A stretch of 64,000 nucleotides of DNA from Halothiobacillaceae bacterium (GTDB lineage: Bacteria > Pseudomonadota > Gammaproteobacteria > Halothiobacillales > Halothiobacillaceae). The notes below the pieces were generated by a model. That model made no database searches, had not been told where the DNA came from, and worked only from the letters and a program-made list of their open reading frames with translations. The translations under genes and the position numbers were made by a program. The number at the start of each line of letters is the position of its first letter. The first letter of the stretch is position 1. Below, piece by piece: positions 47,705 to 60,007 of the stretch. The stretch lies in the NCBI GenBank assembly GCA_016938615.1, contig JAFGUH010000143.1:24298-88297 (forward strand). Reading direction: 5' to 3'.

Positions 47705-48163
47705 ATGAATGTGCAACGCGGGATCGAAGTGGTAGTCGGGCTATTCGTGCTGGCCGGTATCGCTGCTCTGATGGTGATGGCCCTGCAATGGAGCAATTTT
47801 GGCGCCAGCCGGGTGAACGGGTACGAAATCACCGCGCGCTTCGACAACATCGGTGGGCTGACGACACAGTCCCCGGTGAAGCTGGCGGGGTTGACCATCG
47901 GACGGGTCGAGTCGATCGAACTGGATCCCGACACTTTTCAGGCCGAGGTGCACATGATCATCGACGGCAAGTACGACTCCCTGCCGACCGACTCGTTCGC
48001 GAACATCTATACTGCCGGTCTGCTCGGCTCGCAGTACGTCGAGATCTCGCCCGGTGGGGCGCTCGAATCCCTGGAGGACGGCGATCGCATTACCATGACC
48101 CAGTCGGCGATCATCCTCGAAAATATCGTATCCAAGTTCCTGTTCGACAAGGCAAAAGAATGA
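47705..48163 (+). CDS. mlaD: Mla MCE-domain substrate-binding protein
   Basis: 152 residues with one N-terminal membrane helix (GIEVVVGLFVLAGIAALMVMAL) and a single MCE domain (about 38-115: ITARFDNIGGLTTQSPVKLAG, DSFANIYTAGLLGSQYVEI). Members form a hexameric ring in the periplasm. The C-terminal helix ENIVSKFLFDK is conserved. Its stop overlaps the start of a TolC-family gene (ATGA) rather than mlaC, which is unusual. Confidence 0.95.
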   Translation: MNVQRGIEVVVGLFVLAGIAALMVMALQWSNFGASRVNGYEITARFDNIGGLTTQSPVKLAGLTIGRVESIELDPDTFQAEVHMIIDGKYDSLPTDSFANIYTAGLLGSQYVEISPGGALESLEDGDRITMTQSAIILENIVSKFLFDKAKE

Positions 48164-49572
48164 AAAATCGTATCGGCATCCACGCCCGGGTCCGCTGGGC
48201 GGCGATCACGCTTTCCTCGGTGGTGCTGGTCGGGTTGGTGGCCGGGCCGGCCTTGGCCGGGGTCCCGTCCAAGCCGCTCACCCTGACGCATGCCACCGAC
48301 ATGGCGCTGAACGCCGACCCGCGCATCGATGAACAGCGGGCGAACGTCGCCCGCGCCCAGGCGCTTATCGAGCGCGTCAAGGGCGAGGGAGGGCCACGCG
48401 TCTCGGCCAACCTGTTCGCGGGCCTCGCCCCCAAGGCGTCCGACGGCATCTTCACCAACGGCACGAACACCTGCCCGTCGGACGGCTGCACATTGCGTGA
48501 CGACGGCTACGAGCTCGACGAGGGCATTACGGTGACCAGTGGCCTGACCGCCTCGATCATCCAGCCGCTCTACACGTTCGGCAAGCTGGAAAATTATGGC
48601 AATGCGGCGCGGCTCAACCGCGACGTCAAGGCATCCGAGGTATCCCTGGCCCGTGCGGAAACCTGGCTGACGGTTCGTCGGGCCTACTGGGGTTACCTCA
48701 CGGCTCGCGACACGCGTCGGATGCTTGAAGGGATCAAGCGCAAGGTCGACGGCGCGCGGGACGATCTGCGCGACGACGTCGATGATGGTCGGGCGACCAT
48801 GAGCCAGCTCTACGCCATCGAGAGCGGCGCGGCCCGTCTCGAGCGTTACATCGCGGAAGCGGCGAGTGTCGAGTCGATCGCGATCGACGGGCTCAAGACC
48901 ATCATCGGCGTGCCCATCGATGCCGAGATCGAGGTGGCCGATCCGCGCATCGAGCCGGTCGCGATGCCCGAGAGCGAACTGGACGAGCTGGCGGGCCGGG
49001 CGCTGAACCAGCGCCCGGAAATGGCGATGGCGGAGAACGGTCAGGCGGCCATGCGCAACTACATAGCGGCGCGCAAGAGCGAGCGTTACCCGGATCTGTA
49101 CGCCGGCGTGGTTGCTGGTGCGACCTACACCCCGGGGCGCGACCGTTTGAACAATCCCTACATCAACCAGCCGCTGAACCAGGCCTACGCCACCCCGGTT
49201 GTCGGCGTGAAGTGGGATTTCAATCCCGGCGTAGTGCGCGCCAATATCAGTGACGCCGAGGCCCGGTTGCAGGGGGTGGTCGCCAAGGCGGAGCTCGCCC
49301 GGCAGGGCATCCCCTTCCAGGTCGCCGAGGCCTACCACCAGGCAAAAGGGCTCGATCGCCAGATCCGGGCACTGGATTCGGCCAAGGACAGCAGCCGCAA
49401 ATGGATGGTCTCGAGCTTCCTGGATTTCCAGGCGGGCCTGATCGACGGCGGCAAGGTGGCCGAGGCGGTCAAGGCGAACACGGAGGCTCAGGCCGATTAC
49501 TTCCGTGCCATCAACGACTACAACATGAGCGTCGCCCGACTGGCCGTGGCGACCGGTGATTATCCGCAATGA
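48160..49572 (+). CDS. TolC-family outer membrane channel protein
   Basis: 470 residues with a signal peptide (about 1-33, VVLVGLVAGPALAG). The two-repeat OEP fold shows LTHATDMALNADPRIDEQRA at the start and GRALNQRPEMAMAENG in the second half, typical of type-I/RND exit ducts. It overlaps mlaD by four bases and mlaC by four bases, so it is translationally coupled inside the Mla operon. A role in moving lipids or substrates across the outer membrane with MlaFED, in place of or beside MlaA, is an inference. No RND or fusion-protein genes are adjacent. Confidence 0.87.
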   Translation: MKNRIGIHARVRWAAITLSSVVLVGLVAGPALAGVPSKPLTLTHATDMALNADPRIDEQRANVARAQALIERVKGEGGPRVSANLFAGLAPKASDGIFTNGTNTCPSDGCTLRDDGYELDEGITVTSGLTASIIQPLYTFGKLENYGNAARLNRDVKASEVSLARAETWLTVRRAYWGYLTARDTRRMLEGIKRKVDGARDDLRDDVDDGRATMSQLYAIESGAARLERYIAEAASVESIAIDGLKTIIGVPIDAEIEVADPRIEPVAMPESELDELAGRALNQRPEMAMAENGQAAMRNYIAARKSERYPDLYAGVVAGATYTPGRDRLNNPYINQPLNQAYATPVVGVKWDFNPGVVRANISDAEARLQGVVAKAELARQGIPFQVAEAYHQAKGLDRQIRALDSAKDSSRKWMVSSFLDFQAGLIDGGKVAEAVKANTEAQADYFRAINDYNMSVARLAVATGDYPQ

Positions 49573-50226
49573 GTTCGATCATGACTGACCTTACCCGTTT
49601 GGCCGCTACCCCGGTAAGCCGAAGTGTTGCCGTCACGCTGCTGGCGCTTTTGGCGTTCGTTTCGCCGGTTAGCGCCCAGGATAGTGCCAAGGAACGCCCC
49701 ACCGAGGCCGAGGCCCGCGACCTGGTCAAATCGACGGCCGAGGCGGTGATCGCCGAGATCGGTGCCCACCAGGACGCGATCGAGGCCGACCCGAAAGCCC
49801 TCCTGGCGATCGTCGATCGTCTACTGCTGCCTCATGTGGACACGGAGCGGATGGCGCGTCTGGTGCTGGGCCGTTATTACCGTCAGGCCACTGCCGAGCA
49901 GCGTCAGGCGTTCAGCCAGGAGTTCCAGCGCCTGCTGGTGCGGACCTACGCCGGCCCGCTCTCCGAACTGGGTGGTCAGACCATCACCATCACCGGCAGC
50001 AAGCCGGGCGGCGCCGACGACGAACTGGTCGTCGAATCGCAGGTCTCCGGCGGGGACCTCGGCGTGGTGCCGGTTGCCTATCGCATGGCGCCTGTCGACG
50101 GTGAGTGGAAATCCTACGACGTGGTGGTCGATGGCATCAGTCTTGTTAACAACTACCGGGGCAGCTTCGCTCGAAAGATCCAGCGCGACGGGATCGACGG
50201 CTTGATTCGCACGCTGCGCGAGCAGA

Positions 50227-50237
<11 letters not shown>
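49569..50237 (+). CDS. mlaC: Mla periplasmic phospholipid-binding protein
   Basis: 222 residues with a signal peptide (VAVTLLALLAFVSPVSAQD). LLLPHVDTERMARLVLGRYY, FSQEFQRLLVRTYAGPLSEL and GISLVNNYRGSFARKIQ match MlaC/Ttg2D, which ferries phospholipid between the MlaA complex and MlaFEDB. It starts within the stop of the TolC-family gene and overlaps mlaB by 11 bp. Confidence 0.94.
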
Positions 50238-51844
<1,607 letters not shown>

Positions 51845-51849
51845 TCGCC

Positions 51850-52491
51850 ATGTCCCAATCCGACCCGATCGTCGTCGCGCTCTCCAAGGGGCGTATCTTC
51901 AAGGAAACCCTGCCGCTGCTGGCCTCCGTGGGCATCGAGCCGCTCGAGGACCCGGACAAGAGCCGCAAGCTCATTCTGGAGACCAGCGATCCGAGCGTCC
52001 GGCTCTTGATCCTGCGCGCCTCTGACGTGCCTACCTACGTCCAGCATGGGGCCGCCGACATCGGCGTGGCCGGCAAGGACGTGCTGATGGAGCACGGCGG
52101 CGAGGGGTTGTTCGAACTGGTCGACCTCAAGATCGCCCAGTGCAAGCTGATGGTCGCCGGCAAGCCGGGCGCGCTCGATCGGGCCGGGCGCATTCGCGTG
52201 GCGACCAAGTACACCCGCTCGGCGGAATCCTATTTCGCCGACCGCGGGCGCCAGATCGAATTGATCAAGCTGTACGGCTCGATGGAGCTCGCGCCGCTGG
52301 TCGGCCTGGGCGATTGCATCGTCGACGTGGTCGATACCGGCAACACCCTGCGCGCCAACGGCCTGGAGCCGCTCGAGCACATCGCCGAGATTTCCTCGCG
52401 CCTGATCGTCAACCGCGCGGCGCAGAAGCTCAAGCACGCCCGGATCGCCGATTTCGTCGAGCGGGTGGAGCATTACCTGGAGGGCAGCTGA
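51850..52491 (+). CDS. hisG: ATP phosphoribosyltransferase, short form
   Basis: 213 residues, the short HisG that lacks the C-terminal regulatory domain and normally needs HisZ for activity and histidine feedback; no hisZ is in the window. [32 protein letters not shown] and [19 protein letters not shown] are diagnostic. The stop shares one base with the hisD start. Confidence 0.96.
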   Translation: MSQSDPIVVALSKGRIFKETLPLLASVGIEPLEDPDKSRKLILETSDPSVRLLILRASDVPTYVQHGAADIGVAGKDVLMEHGGEGLFELVDLKIAQCKLMVAGKPGALDRAGRIRVATKYTRSAESYFADRGRQIELIKLYGSMELAPLVGLGDCIVDVVDTGNTLRANGLEPLEHIAEISSRLIVNRAAQKLKHARIADFVERVEHYLEGS

Positions 52492-53792
52492 TGATCCGTC
52501 GCATGAATGCCCGCGCCGCGGGTTTCGACCGCCAACTCGACGCATTGCTGGATTGGTCCGGAATGGCAGACGACAGCGTCGAGACCATCGTGCGCGACAT
52601 CCTCGCCGACGTGCGCGAACGCGGTGACGCGGCGGTGATTGAGCACACCCGGCGTCTTGATCGTCTCGAGGTGGACTCGGCCGGCGAACTGGAGCTCTCG
52701 GCCGAACGGCTCGATGCCGCGCTCTCGGCGATCCCCACCGAGGTGCGCGAGGCGCTCGAGCTGGCCGCCGAGCGGCTGCGTGCCTACGCCGAGCGGCAGA
52801 AAGGCGAGAGCTGGAGCTACAGGGAGGCCAACGGCAACGTCCTGGGTCAGCAGGTGACGCCACTGGACCGGGCGGGTTTGTACGTGCCCGGCGGCAAGGC
52901 GGCGTATCCGTCGTCGGTGCTGATGAACGCCATCCCGGCAAAGGTTGCCGGGGTGGGGCAGGTGGTCATGGTCGTGCCCACGCCCGACGGGGTGGTCAAC
53001 GACACGGTGCTGGCGGCCGCGCGCATTGCCGGTGTCGATCGCGTGTTCACCGTCGGCGGCGCGCAAGCTATCGGGGCGCTCGCCTACGGTACCGAGACCA
53101 TTCCGGCCGTCGACAAGATCGTCGGCCCGGGTAACATCTTCGTCGCCGCGGCCAAGCGTGAGGTGTTCGGGCGTGTCGGCATCGACATGATCGCCGGTCC
53201 CTCGGAAATCCTGATCGTTTGCGACGGGCATACCGATCCGGACTGGATCGCGATGGATCTCTTCTCCCAGGCCGAACACGACGAGCAGGCGCAGGCCATC
53301 CTGCTCGCGCACGATCCGGATTTCCTGGATACCGTCACTGCATCGATCGATCGCCTGCTGCCCGAACAGCCTCGCGCGGCGATAATCGCCAAGGCGCTCG
53401 AGTCGCGCGGCGCACTGATCGAGGTCGCCGACATCGATCACGCCATCGAGTTGGTCAACCGCATCGCCCCCGAGCACCTCGAGCTGTCCTTCGAGGGTGC
53501 GGAGGACCGGCTGGGCGAGATCCGTAACGCCGGGGCGATTTTTGTCGGGCGCTACACGGCCGAGGCCCTGGGCGACTACTGCGCCGGCCCGAACCACGTC
53601 CTGCCCACTTCGGGAACCGCGCGGTTCTCCTCGCCGCTGGGCGTCTACGACTTTCAGAAGCGCTCAAGCGTCATTCACTGCTCGAGCGCCGGTGCCGCGG
53701 AGCTAGGGCGGGTCGCCGATTGCTTGGCCCGTGCCGAGGGCCTGGAGGCGCACGCGCAGTCGGCTCGTTACCGGTTAGAGGCCGGGGGCTGA
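52491..53792 (+). CDS. hisD: histidinol dehydrogenase
   Basis: 433 residues, zinc enzyme for the last two steps of histidine synthesis. [65 protein letters not shown] and [14 protein letters not shown] are present with the zinc-binding Gln/His pair. The ATG chosen overlaps the hisG stop; the longer open frame upstream is inside hisG. Confidence 0.97.
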   Translation: MIRRMNARAAGFDRQLDALLDWSGMADDSVETIVRDILADVRERGDAAVIEHTRRLDRLEVDSAGELELSAERLDAALSAIPTEVREALELAAERLRAYAERQKGESWSYREANGNVLGQQVTPLDRAGLYVPGGKAAYPSSVLMNAIPAKVAGVGQVVMVVPTPDGVVNDTVLAAARIAGVDRVFTVGGAQAIGALAYGTETIPAVDKIVGPGNIFVAAAKREVFGRVGIDMIAGPSEILIVCDGHTDPDWIAMDLFSQAEHDEQAQAILLAHDPDFLDTVTASIDRLLPEQPRAAIIAKALESRGALIEVADIDHAIELVNRIAPEHLELSFEGAEDRLGEIRNAGAIFVGRYTAEALGDYCAGPNHVLPTSGTARFSSPLGVYDFQKRSSVIHCSSAGAAELGRVADCLARAEGLEAHAQSARYRLEAGG

Positions 53793-53795
53793 GGC

Positions 53796-54881
53796 ATGAC
53801 GGTCGGCAACCCCCTCTGGTCGGACGGCCTGGCCGCCTTGTCGCCCTACGTCCCAGGCGAGCAGCCCAAGATCGACGGCCTGGTCAAGCTGAACACCAAC
53901 GAAAATCCGTTTGGCCCCTCACCGCAGGTCATCGAGGCGATTCGGGCGGTCGCGGACGACCGGCTGCGCCTCTATCCCGATCCCAGCAGCCTGGCCTTGC
54001 GCGAGTGTCTCGCCGCCTACCACGGCGTGCGCGCCGAGCAGGTGTTCGTCGGTAACGGCTCCGACGAAGTTCTGGGCTTTCTGTTCCGAGCGCTTTTCCA
54101 GCGCGGTCGACCGGTGGTCTTTCCGGACATCACCTACTCGTTCTATCCGGTTTACTGCCGACTGTTCGACATCGAGTCGAAGATCGTGCCGCTGGACGAC
54201 GAACTCGGGGTCGATGTCGAGGCCCTGTGCGAGATCGACCCGGCCAGTGTCGCCGGCGTGATCCTGCCGAACCCGAATGCGCCGACCGGTCGCCTGCTTG
54301 CCATCGACCAGGTCGAGCGGCTGGCGGCACATTTTGGCGACTGCGCGCTGGTGATCGACGAGGCCTACGTCGATTTCGGGGGCGAATCCGCGGTGGGCCT
54401 GGTCGACAGCTACCCCAACCTGCTGGTGACCCAGACTCTGTCCAAATCCCGCTCGCTCGCCGGTTTGCGGGTCGGTTTCGCGATCGGGGACAGTGGCCTG
54501 ATCGAAGCGCTTGCCCGGGTCAAGGACAGTTTCAACTCCTACCCCGTCGATCGCCTGGCGAGCGCCGGAGCAATCGCCGCGTACGCCGACGAGGCATATT
54601 TCCGCAAGACACGTGACGCGGTCGTGACCATGCGCGAGCAGCTGACGGCCGATCTCGAGGCGCGTGGCTTTACGGTGCTGCCCTCGGCGGCGAATTTTGT
54701 GCTGGCCCGGCATGCCAGCCGCGCCGGCGCCGAGTTGGCCGCCGGGCTGCGCGAACGACGCGTAATCGTGCGCCATTTCGACAAGCCGCGTATCGGTGAT
54801 CACCTGCGCATCACCATCGGTGACGAGTCGCAGAACGCGGCTTTGCTCGCCGCGCTCGACGAGTTGCAGGTCGGCGGGTGA
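53796..54881 (+). CDS. hisC: histidinol-phosphate aminotransferase
   Basis: 361 residues, fold-type I PLP enzyme. [55 protein letters not shown] and the PLP lysine in [16 protein letters not shown] are intact. It is 3 bp after hisD and is the last gene of the murA-hisGDC run. Confidence 0.97.
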   Translation: MTVGNPLWSDGLAALSPYVPGEQPKIDGLVKLNTNENPFGPSPQVIEAIRAVADDRLRLYPDPSSLALRECLAAYHGVRAEQVFVGNGSDEVLGFLFRALFQRGRPVVFPDITYSFYPVYCRLFDIESKIVPLDDELGVDVEALCEIDPASVAGVILPNPNAPTGRLLAIDQVERLAAHFGDCALVIDEAYVDFGGESAVGLVDSYPNLLVTQTLSKSRSLAGLRVGFAIGDSGLIEALARVKDSFNSYPVDRLASAGAIAAYADEAYFRKTRDAVVTMREQLTADLEARGFTVLPSAANFVLARHASRAGAELAAGLRERRVIVRHFDKPRIGDHLRITIGDESQNAALLAALDELQVGG

Positions 54882-54969
54882 TCGGTGCCGCGGCCTGTTT
54901 TCGGGCTGGTGCGCGTGTTATTCTCCCCTCGCGTTCTGGTCAGCGGGACTGACTTTAACGCCACCCAAT

Positions 54970-55081
<112 letters not shown>

Positions 55082-55101
55082 ACCCAATTGGATCCCGCGC
55101 T

Positions 55102-56994
55102 ATGAGTTATCTGGTACTGGCACGCAAGTGGCGCCCCCGGCGTTTCGACGACATGGTCGGCCAAGGTCACGTGCTCCAGGCCCTCACCAACGCGCTGGAT
55201 CGTGACCGTCTTCACCACGCCTACCTGTTTACCGGCACCCGTGGCGTGGGCAAGACGACCGTCGCGCGCATTTTCGCCAAGGCACTCAACTGCGAGCAGG
55301 GCGTCTCCAGCCAGCCCTGCGGTAAGTGCGGCGCCTGCCGCGAGATCGACTCGGGGCGCTTCGTCGACCTGATCGAGGTCGATGCCGCCTCCCGCACCAA
55401 GGTCGACGACACGCGCGATTTGCTGGAAAACGTCGTCTACCTGCCGGTGAAGGGGCGCTTCAAGATCTACCTGATCGACGAAGTGCACATGTTCTCGCAG
55501 GCGAGTTTCAACGCCCTGTTGAAGACGCTCGAAGAGCCACCCGAACACGTCAAGTTCCTGCTGGCGACCACCGATCCGCAGAAGCTGCCGGTGACGGTGC
55601 TGTCGCGCTGCCTGCAGTTCAACCTGCGCGCGCTGCCCCAGGCGCATATCCAGACCTATCTCGCCGACATTCTCGAGCGGGAGGGTCTCGACGCCGATCC
55701 CGAGGCCCTGAAACTGGTCAGCGACGCGGCCGGGGGGTCAATGCGCGATGCCCTGAGCCTGGTCGACCAGGCCATAGGGTTCTGTGACGGCCGTCTCGGA
55801 GCCGAGGCAGTGGCCGACATGCTGGGTGTGACCGACCGGCGGCTATTGCACGGCCTGCTCGCGGCCCTTGCCAAGGGTGAGGCACAACAGCTTTTCGGGC
55901 TTGTCGACCAGGCGCTGGAACGGTCGGTGGACCCCGCTCGGCTGCTCGCCGAACTGGCTGAAGCCGTGCATCAGGCCGCGCTGACTCAATGGTTACCGCA
56001 AGATGGGCCGCGTCTCGAAGCCGATCCCACCACCCTCCAGCTCTGGTACCAGATTGCGCTCGCAGGCCGCCGGGACATCGGTTGGGCGCCTTCGCCCCGC
56101 GTCGGTCTCGAGATGACGCTGCTGCGTATGCTCGCCTTCCAGCCCGGACACCAGCCGACGGGGCAACAGCCGACAGACCAGGGGGAGAGTGGCGCGTCGC
56201 GCGCGTCGGGAGCCGACGAGGCGCCGCGGGTGACCGACCGGGCCCCTGCGAGTTATTCGATCCGGAGTCCCGAGTCAGGGGCGAGTGTCGAGCAGCCCCG
56301 CAATTTCCAGGATTTCCAGGATGCGCACGATGCGCACGAGGCCCGCGGTGGCGAACCCTTCGAAGTCCCCCGGCAAATCCCCCCGGAAATTTCCCCGGAA
56401 GCCCGAGTAGACGCATCGCGGACGAATGGATCCAGCCCGTCCCCGGAGGCCGCTCAGCAGGCAGCTTCGGTGGGTGCGGGAAGTGGGCCGAACGACGGTC
56501 TGGCGATTACCCCGGAGAACTGGGCCGAGGTCGTCGGGCGGCTGTCGATGCCAGCCCGGAGCTTTGCAGAGCGCTGCCACGCGACTATTGATGAGGACAG
56601 CGTGGTGCTGGTCATCGATCCCGGTTTTCGCTCGATGGCCTCGAAGGCGACGCAGGAGCGTCTGACCGTCCAGCTCCAACGCCTGGGCGTTCGCCAGCCG
56701 GTACGCTTCATGATTGGCGACACCGCTGGGACCACCGTCAAGTCGGAGCCAATCTCGACCGGTTCGGTAGGGGATCCCGTGGGCGCCCGCGATGTGGGTG
56801 GGGCGGGGGTGAGCGCGCCCTTGCAGACACCAGCCGACGCCCGGGAACGCGACGAACGAGTCGACGCGGAGACGCGCGAGACGTCGTTGCGTGAACACCC
56901 AGCCGCCGGCGTGCTGAGGGAGCGCGCGGGTGGCGAACTGATTCGGGAATCCGTTCGTCCGGTCGACGGACACGGCACAGTCAACGAGCAATAG
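55102..56994 (+). CDS. dnaX: DNA polymerase III subunit tau/gamma
   Basis: 630 residues. The AAA+ clamp-loader core has Walker A GTRGVGKT (45-52), zinc cysteines at 64, 73, 76 and 79, Walker [12 protein letters not shown] and an SRC motif in TVLSRCLQF. The middle (about 345-450) is low-complexity with small repeats such as [15 protein letters not shown]. The C-terminal tau domain ([20 protein letters not shown]) is present. I see no A-AAA-AAG slippery site for gamma production. Confidence 0.95.
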   Translation: MSYLVLARKWRPRRFDDMVGQGHVLQALTNALDRDRLHHAYLFTGTRGVGKTTVARIFAKALNCEQGVSSQPCGKCGACREIDSGRFVDLIEVDAASRTKVDDTRDLLENVVYLPVKGRFKIYLIDEVHMFSQASFNALLKTLEEPPEHVKFLLATTDPQKLPVTVLSRCLQFNLRALPQAHIQTYLADILEREGLDADPEALKLVSDAAGGSMRDALSLVDQAIGFCDGRLGAEAVADMLGVTDRRLLHGLLAALAKGEAQQLFGLVDQALERSVDPARLLAELAEAVHQAALTQWLPQDGPRLEADPTTLQLWYQIALAGRRDIGWAPSPRVGLEMTLLRMLAFQPGHQPTGQQPTDQGESGASRASGADEAPRVTDRAPASYSIRSPESGASVEQPRNFQDFQDAHDAHEARGGEPFEVPRQIPPEISPEARVDASRTNGSSPSPEAAQQAASVGAGSGPNDGLAITPENWAEVVGRLSMPARSFAERCHATIDEDSVVLVIDPGFRSMASKATQERLTVQLQRLGVRQPVRFMIGDTAGTTVKSEPISTGSVGDPVGARDVGGAGVSAPLQTPADARERDERVDAETRETSLREHPAAGVLRERAGGELIRESVRPVDGHGTVNEQ

Positions 56995-57011
56995 CCAGCA
57001 GGAGATCGCAA

Positions 57012-57335
57012 ATGAAAGGTGGCATGGGCAATTTGATGAAGCAGGCGCAGGCGATGCAGGAAAACATGCAGCGCATGCAGGAAGAGGTCGCCAAGATGGA
57101 GGTGGAAGGTCAGTCCGGCGGCGGTCTGGTCAAGGTCACCCTGACCGGCAAGCACGAGGCCCGTCGTGTCACGATCGACCCAAGCCTGCTGGAGGATGAC
57201 AAGGACATGCTCGAGGATCTGATCGCCGCGGCGATCAACGATGCCTCGCGCCGCATCGAGCAGGAGCAGCAGGAAAAGATGTCCGGCATGACCTCCGGCA
57301 TGAACCTGCCGCCCGGCTTCAAGATGCCGTTCTGA
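57012..57335 (+). CDS. ybaB: nucleoid-associated protein YbaB/EbfC
   Basis: 107 residues. [40 protein letters not shown] and the C-terminal [11 protein letters not shown] are typical. A DNA-binding dimer that commonly sits between dnaX and recR, here 17 bp after dnaX. Confidence 0.96.
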   Translation: MKGGMGNLMKQAQAMQENMQRMQEEVAKMEVEGQSGGGLVKVTLTGKHEARRVTIDPSLLEDDKDMLEDLIAAAINDASRRIEQEQQEKMSGMTSGMNLPPGFKMPF

Positions 57336-57356
57336 GCAGGCCGCATTCGTGCCTAC

Positions 57357-57386
57357 CGCCCGATCCTCCATGGATCGGGCGTTTTT
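57357..57386 (+). terminator. intrinsic terminator between ybaB and recR
   Basis: A perfect 10-bp stem CGCCCGATCC / GGATCGGGCG with a 5-base loop is followed by TTTTT. It ends 17 bases before the recR start codon, so recR transcription from the dnaX-ybaB unit would be attenuated. Confidence 0.8.
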
Positions 57387-57402
57387 GTGGGAGGATTCGT
57401 AC

Positions 57403-58005
57403 ATGCACTTCTCGCCCAGCTTCCAGCAACTGATCGACGCCCTGCGCTGTCTGCCCACGGTGGGCCAGAAGACCGCACAGCGAATGGCACTCCACCTGCT
57501 CGAACGCGATCGTGCCGGCGCAGGGCACCTTGCCGAAGCCATCGGTGAGGCGCTGGAGAAACTGGGCCATTGTCGTTCCTGCCGGGTATTCACCGAGGGC
57601 GAGGTCTGCTCGATCTGCGCCGACAGCCAGCGCGACGACCAATTGCTATGCGTGGTCGAGTCGCCGGCCGACTGGATTGCGATCGAGTCGTCGGGGGCCT
57701 ACCAGGGGCGCTACTTCCTTCTGCTCGGGCGGCTCTCGCCCCTCGACGGGATCGGGCCGGACGAACTGAAACTCGACCAGCTCGCTGATCGACTCGGCGA
57801 GCCGGGTCTACGGGAGGTGATCCTCGCGACCAGCGCGACGATCGAGGGCGAGGCGACGGCGGGTTACGTCACCGAGCTCGCTCGTTCGCGCGGACTGCGC
57901 GTGACGCGTCTGGCCCAGGGCGTGCCCATGGGCGGCGAGCTCGAGTACATCGATGCGAGCACTCTTAGTCTGGCGCTCAAGGGCCGTCGGGAGGCGGCGT
58001 CCTGA
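57403..58005 (+). CDS. recR: recombination mediator RecR
   Basis: 200 residues. Helix-hairpin-helix LRCLPTVGQKTAQRMALHLL, a four-cysteine zinc finger (57, 60, 69, 72), and a Toprim domain (LLCVVESPADWIAIESSG, LATSATIEGEATAGY). It acts with RecFO to load RecA at gaps. The ATG is preceded by GGGAGGA; the upstream open frame runs through the terminator and was excluded. Confidence 0.96.
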   Translation: MHFSPSFQQLIDALRCLPTVGQKTAQRMALHLLERDRAGAGHLAEAIGEALEKLGHCRSCRVFTEGEVCSICADSQRDDQLLCVVESPADWIAIESSGAYQGRYFLLLGRLSPLDGIGPDELKLDQLADRLGEPGLREVILATSATIEGEATAGYVTELARSRGLRVTRLAQGVPMGGELEYIDASTLSLALKGRREAAS

Positions 58006-58075
58006 TACCCGCCCTGTCCGCATCAAAGGCATGGATGTAGTATAAGTTTCTCCTGATTCTTCCGGAGAAACCGAC

Positions 58076-58582
58076 ATGCCTCACACCCGTCCCTTTGCGG
58101 CATTCGTCGCGACGTTACTGCTCACCGCCCCGTTGCTGACGACGAACGCCATCGCTGCCGAGGCGGCCACGTCAATTGGGATCGAGGCCGGCGAGCCGTT
58201 TCCGAGCTGGGAACTCGATGACCAGCACGGCAAAACCCACCAGTTGCCCGGTCAGTCCACCACGGCGATCGTGTTTTCGCGTTCCAAGCAGGCCGACGGG
58301 GCGTTGTCGCCGGTACTCGAAGACGTGGTCGGTGAGCGATTGATCGACGAGGAGGTCGTCTACCTCTCAGACATCAGTCGGATGCCGGGATTGATCAGCC
58401 GTGTATTCGCGCTGCCTTCGCTGCGCGATCGGAGTTATCCCGTGGTGCTGATCCGCGAGGAGGGGCTATCCGAGCCATTGGTGACCGAGACCGACTGTCT
58501 GGCCCTCTATCGCATTGAACGGGGCACGGTGGTCGGTCGCGAGGGCCTGTGCAACGAAGAGGACGTTCGGGGCGCGTTCTAG
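58076..58582 (+). CDS. secreted thioredoxin-fold protein without CxxC
   Basis: 168 residues with a signal peptide (about 1-28, TLLLTAPLLTTNAIAAEA). The mature part begins IEAGEPFPSWELDDQHGKTH, like peroxiredoxin/TlpA-type proteins, followed by STTAIVFSRSKQADGA where the active-site cysteines would be expected, so no redox motif is present. Two cysteines occur late (ETDCLALYR and EGLCNEED) and could form a disulfide. A periplasmic protein of unknown role, similar in outline to YtfJ-like proteins (weak). Confidence 0.7.
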   Translation: MPHTRPFAAFVATLLLTAPLLTTNAIAAEAATSIGIEAGEPFPSWELDDQHGKTHQLPGQSTTAIVFSRSKQADGALSPVLEDVVGERLIDEEVVYLSDISRMPGLISRVFALPSLRDRSYPVVLIREEGLSEPLVTETDCLALYRIERGTVVGREGLCNEEDVRGAF

Positions 58583-58836
58583 CTAGGGAACCTTTGCGCG
58601 AATCGATGGTGCCTATGGCTCGCGGGTTTGTTCGGTTTTCTGGCACCGGACCGAAGACGGGCCCAAGGCAATAACTCGGGCCCGTCGAGAGACGGCAGCG
58701 CCGAGTGCGTGCAAACCCGCGAGCCCCGTCCGGGCGTGCCGCCAAAGGCCCATCTGCGGCGTTGCAGCCCTTGTAATGGGCGACGGCCCTTCACGGCGGA
58801 CTGCGCGTTGCATCTGGGCCTGCAGCGATTTCCTAG
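58583..58836 (-). repeat. interspersed inverted-repeat element, long form (copy D, inverted)
   Basis: 254 bp flanked by CTAG on both sides. Left end CTAGGGAACCTTTGCGCGAA is clear; the right terminal repeat is eroded (GCGATTTCCTAG). The 14-bp inverted repeat GGCTCGCGGGTTTG / CAAACCCGCGAGCC (58617-58630 with 58712-58725) is perfect and identical to copy B, and the inner GACGGGCC hairpin matches copy C. The final CTAG supplies the stop codon of the minus-strand cyclase gene. Confidence 0.85.
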
Positions 58837-59918
58837 AGCCGGGAGTCGTCCTGATCGTTGATCAGGGTGTCCGGGCCGTTCGATTCTTCATCGGCAGGCA
58901 GATGGATCACGCGGTCGCGGCCCTTGCGCTTGGCCGCGAGCAGGGCATCGTCGGCCCGTTGTATGACCCCGTCCGGGAAATCGCTGGGTATCACGTTGGT
59001 CACGCCGATGGAAATGGTCAACTCGCCGAGCTCGCGGCCACTCTCGGCCAGTCGCAACTTGGACTGCGAGATCATGCCGCGCAGCTTGTTGGCGACCGCC
59101 AGGGCGCCCTCCGGGGGGGTCGCGGGCAGGATGATGGCGAATTCCTCGCCGCCGTAGCGCAGGACCTGATCCTGTCCCTTGACGTGTTCGCGCAGCGTAC
59201 GGGCAATGAACCGCAGGATCTTGTCACCGACCAGGTGGCCGTAGTTGTCGTTGATCTGCTTGAAATGGTCGATGTCGGCCAGCATGAAGGCGGCCTTCTC
59301 GCCTGTGGTGTGCGCGGCGGTGACCTGTCGTTGCAGCATGTCCGCGAGACCGCGGCGATTCGGTAACCCGGTCAGCGGATCGGTACGCGCATCCCGGCGG
59401 GCGCTCTCCAGTTCCTTGCGGAGCTTGGTGATCTGGTCGCCCGCACTGTTCATCTGGTCGGAGGATTCCAGCGCGGTCTTCTCGATCTGGCGCGTGTCCT
59501 CCATCACTTCCTCGGTCAGCGATCGCATGGCCTCGACGGAGTCACTGCGATCGATCTGCCGGACGAAGTCCCCCAGCGTCGAGGCGAAGTTCGAGAACTC
59601 GTTCCCGGTGTTTAGCATCTGCAACATCATGTTTCGCATCACGCGCAGCATGATGTCCTGGGCGCGCGTCATCTGCTTGAGCGCGCCATTGAGGACGTGG
59701 GTGTCGAACAGGTCCTGCGCCACCTCTGGCGTGAGGCCCGTGTTGCTGTTGATGGCGTCGTCAATGTCCTTGTTCAGGCTGGCGTCTCGCTTGAGCGCAC
59801 GCTCGTAGAAAAGCGTGATGTAGACCGGAGTGGGTGGCAATCCGAGCTCGGAGAGTTGGGACAAGACCATGCGCATGATCTCGCTGGCCTGGCCCCGGTC
59901 GTGGGTGTAGTCAAACAT
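58833..59918 (-). CDS. cytoplasmic diguanylate cyclase
   Basis: 361 residues. A helical N-terminal domain (about 1-165, with GLPPTPVYITLFYERALKRD and ALKQMTRAQDIMLRVM), of the kind found in several Pseudomonas/Xanthomonas cyclases, precedes a coiled-coil linker and a GGDEF domain (DARTDPLTGLPNRRGL, DIDHFKQINDNYGHLVGD, RYGGEEFAIILP). GGEEF is an active variant. The inhibitory I-site reads KGQD instead of RxxD, so product inhibition may be weak. The start is set by GGGAAGG before MFDYTHDRGQ. It lies about 90 bp downstream of a PilZ gene on the same strand. Confidence 0.9.
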   Translation of the reverse strand: MFDYTHDRGQASEIMRMVLSQLSELGLPPTPVYITLFYERALKRDASLNKDIDDAINSNTGLTPEVAQDLFDTHVLNGALKQMTRAQDIMLRVMRNMMLQMLNTGNEFSNFASTLGDFVRQIDRSDSVEAMRSLTEEVMEDTRQIEKTALESSDQMNSAGDQITKLRKELESARRDARTDPLTGLPNRRGLADMLQRQVTAAHTTGEKAAFMLADIDHFKQINDNYGHLVGDKILRFIARTLREHVKGQDQVLRYGGEEFAIILPATPPEGALAVANKLRGMISQSKLRLAESGRELGELTISIGVTNVIPSDFPDGVIQRADDALLAAKRKGRDRVIHLPADEESNGPDTLINDQDDSRL

Positions 59919-60007
59919 GTGGCCTTCCCATTTCTCGCGTCTCGTCGTTCGTTGCCGAATCGGCCGTTCGTTGGCTTGGATTGAATGCGTAGCCAGGCGC
60001 TTGTGCC

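Noticed and set aside
48007..49569. 520-codon minus-strand frame across the TolC-family gene
   Set aside because: No signal peptide, domain or ribosome site; the plus-strand gene explains the DNA.
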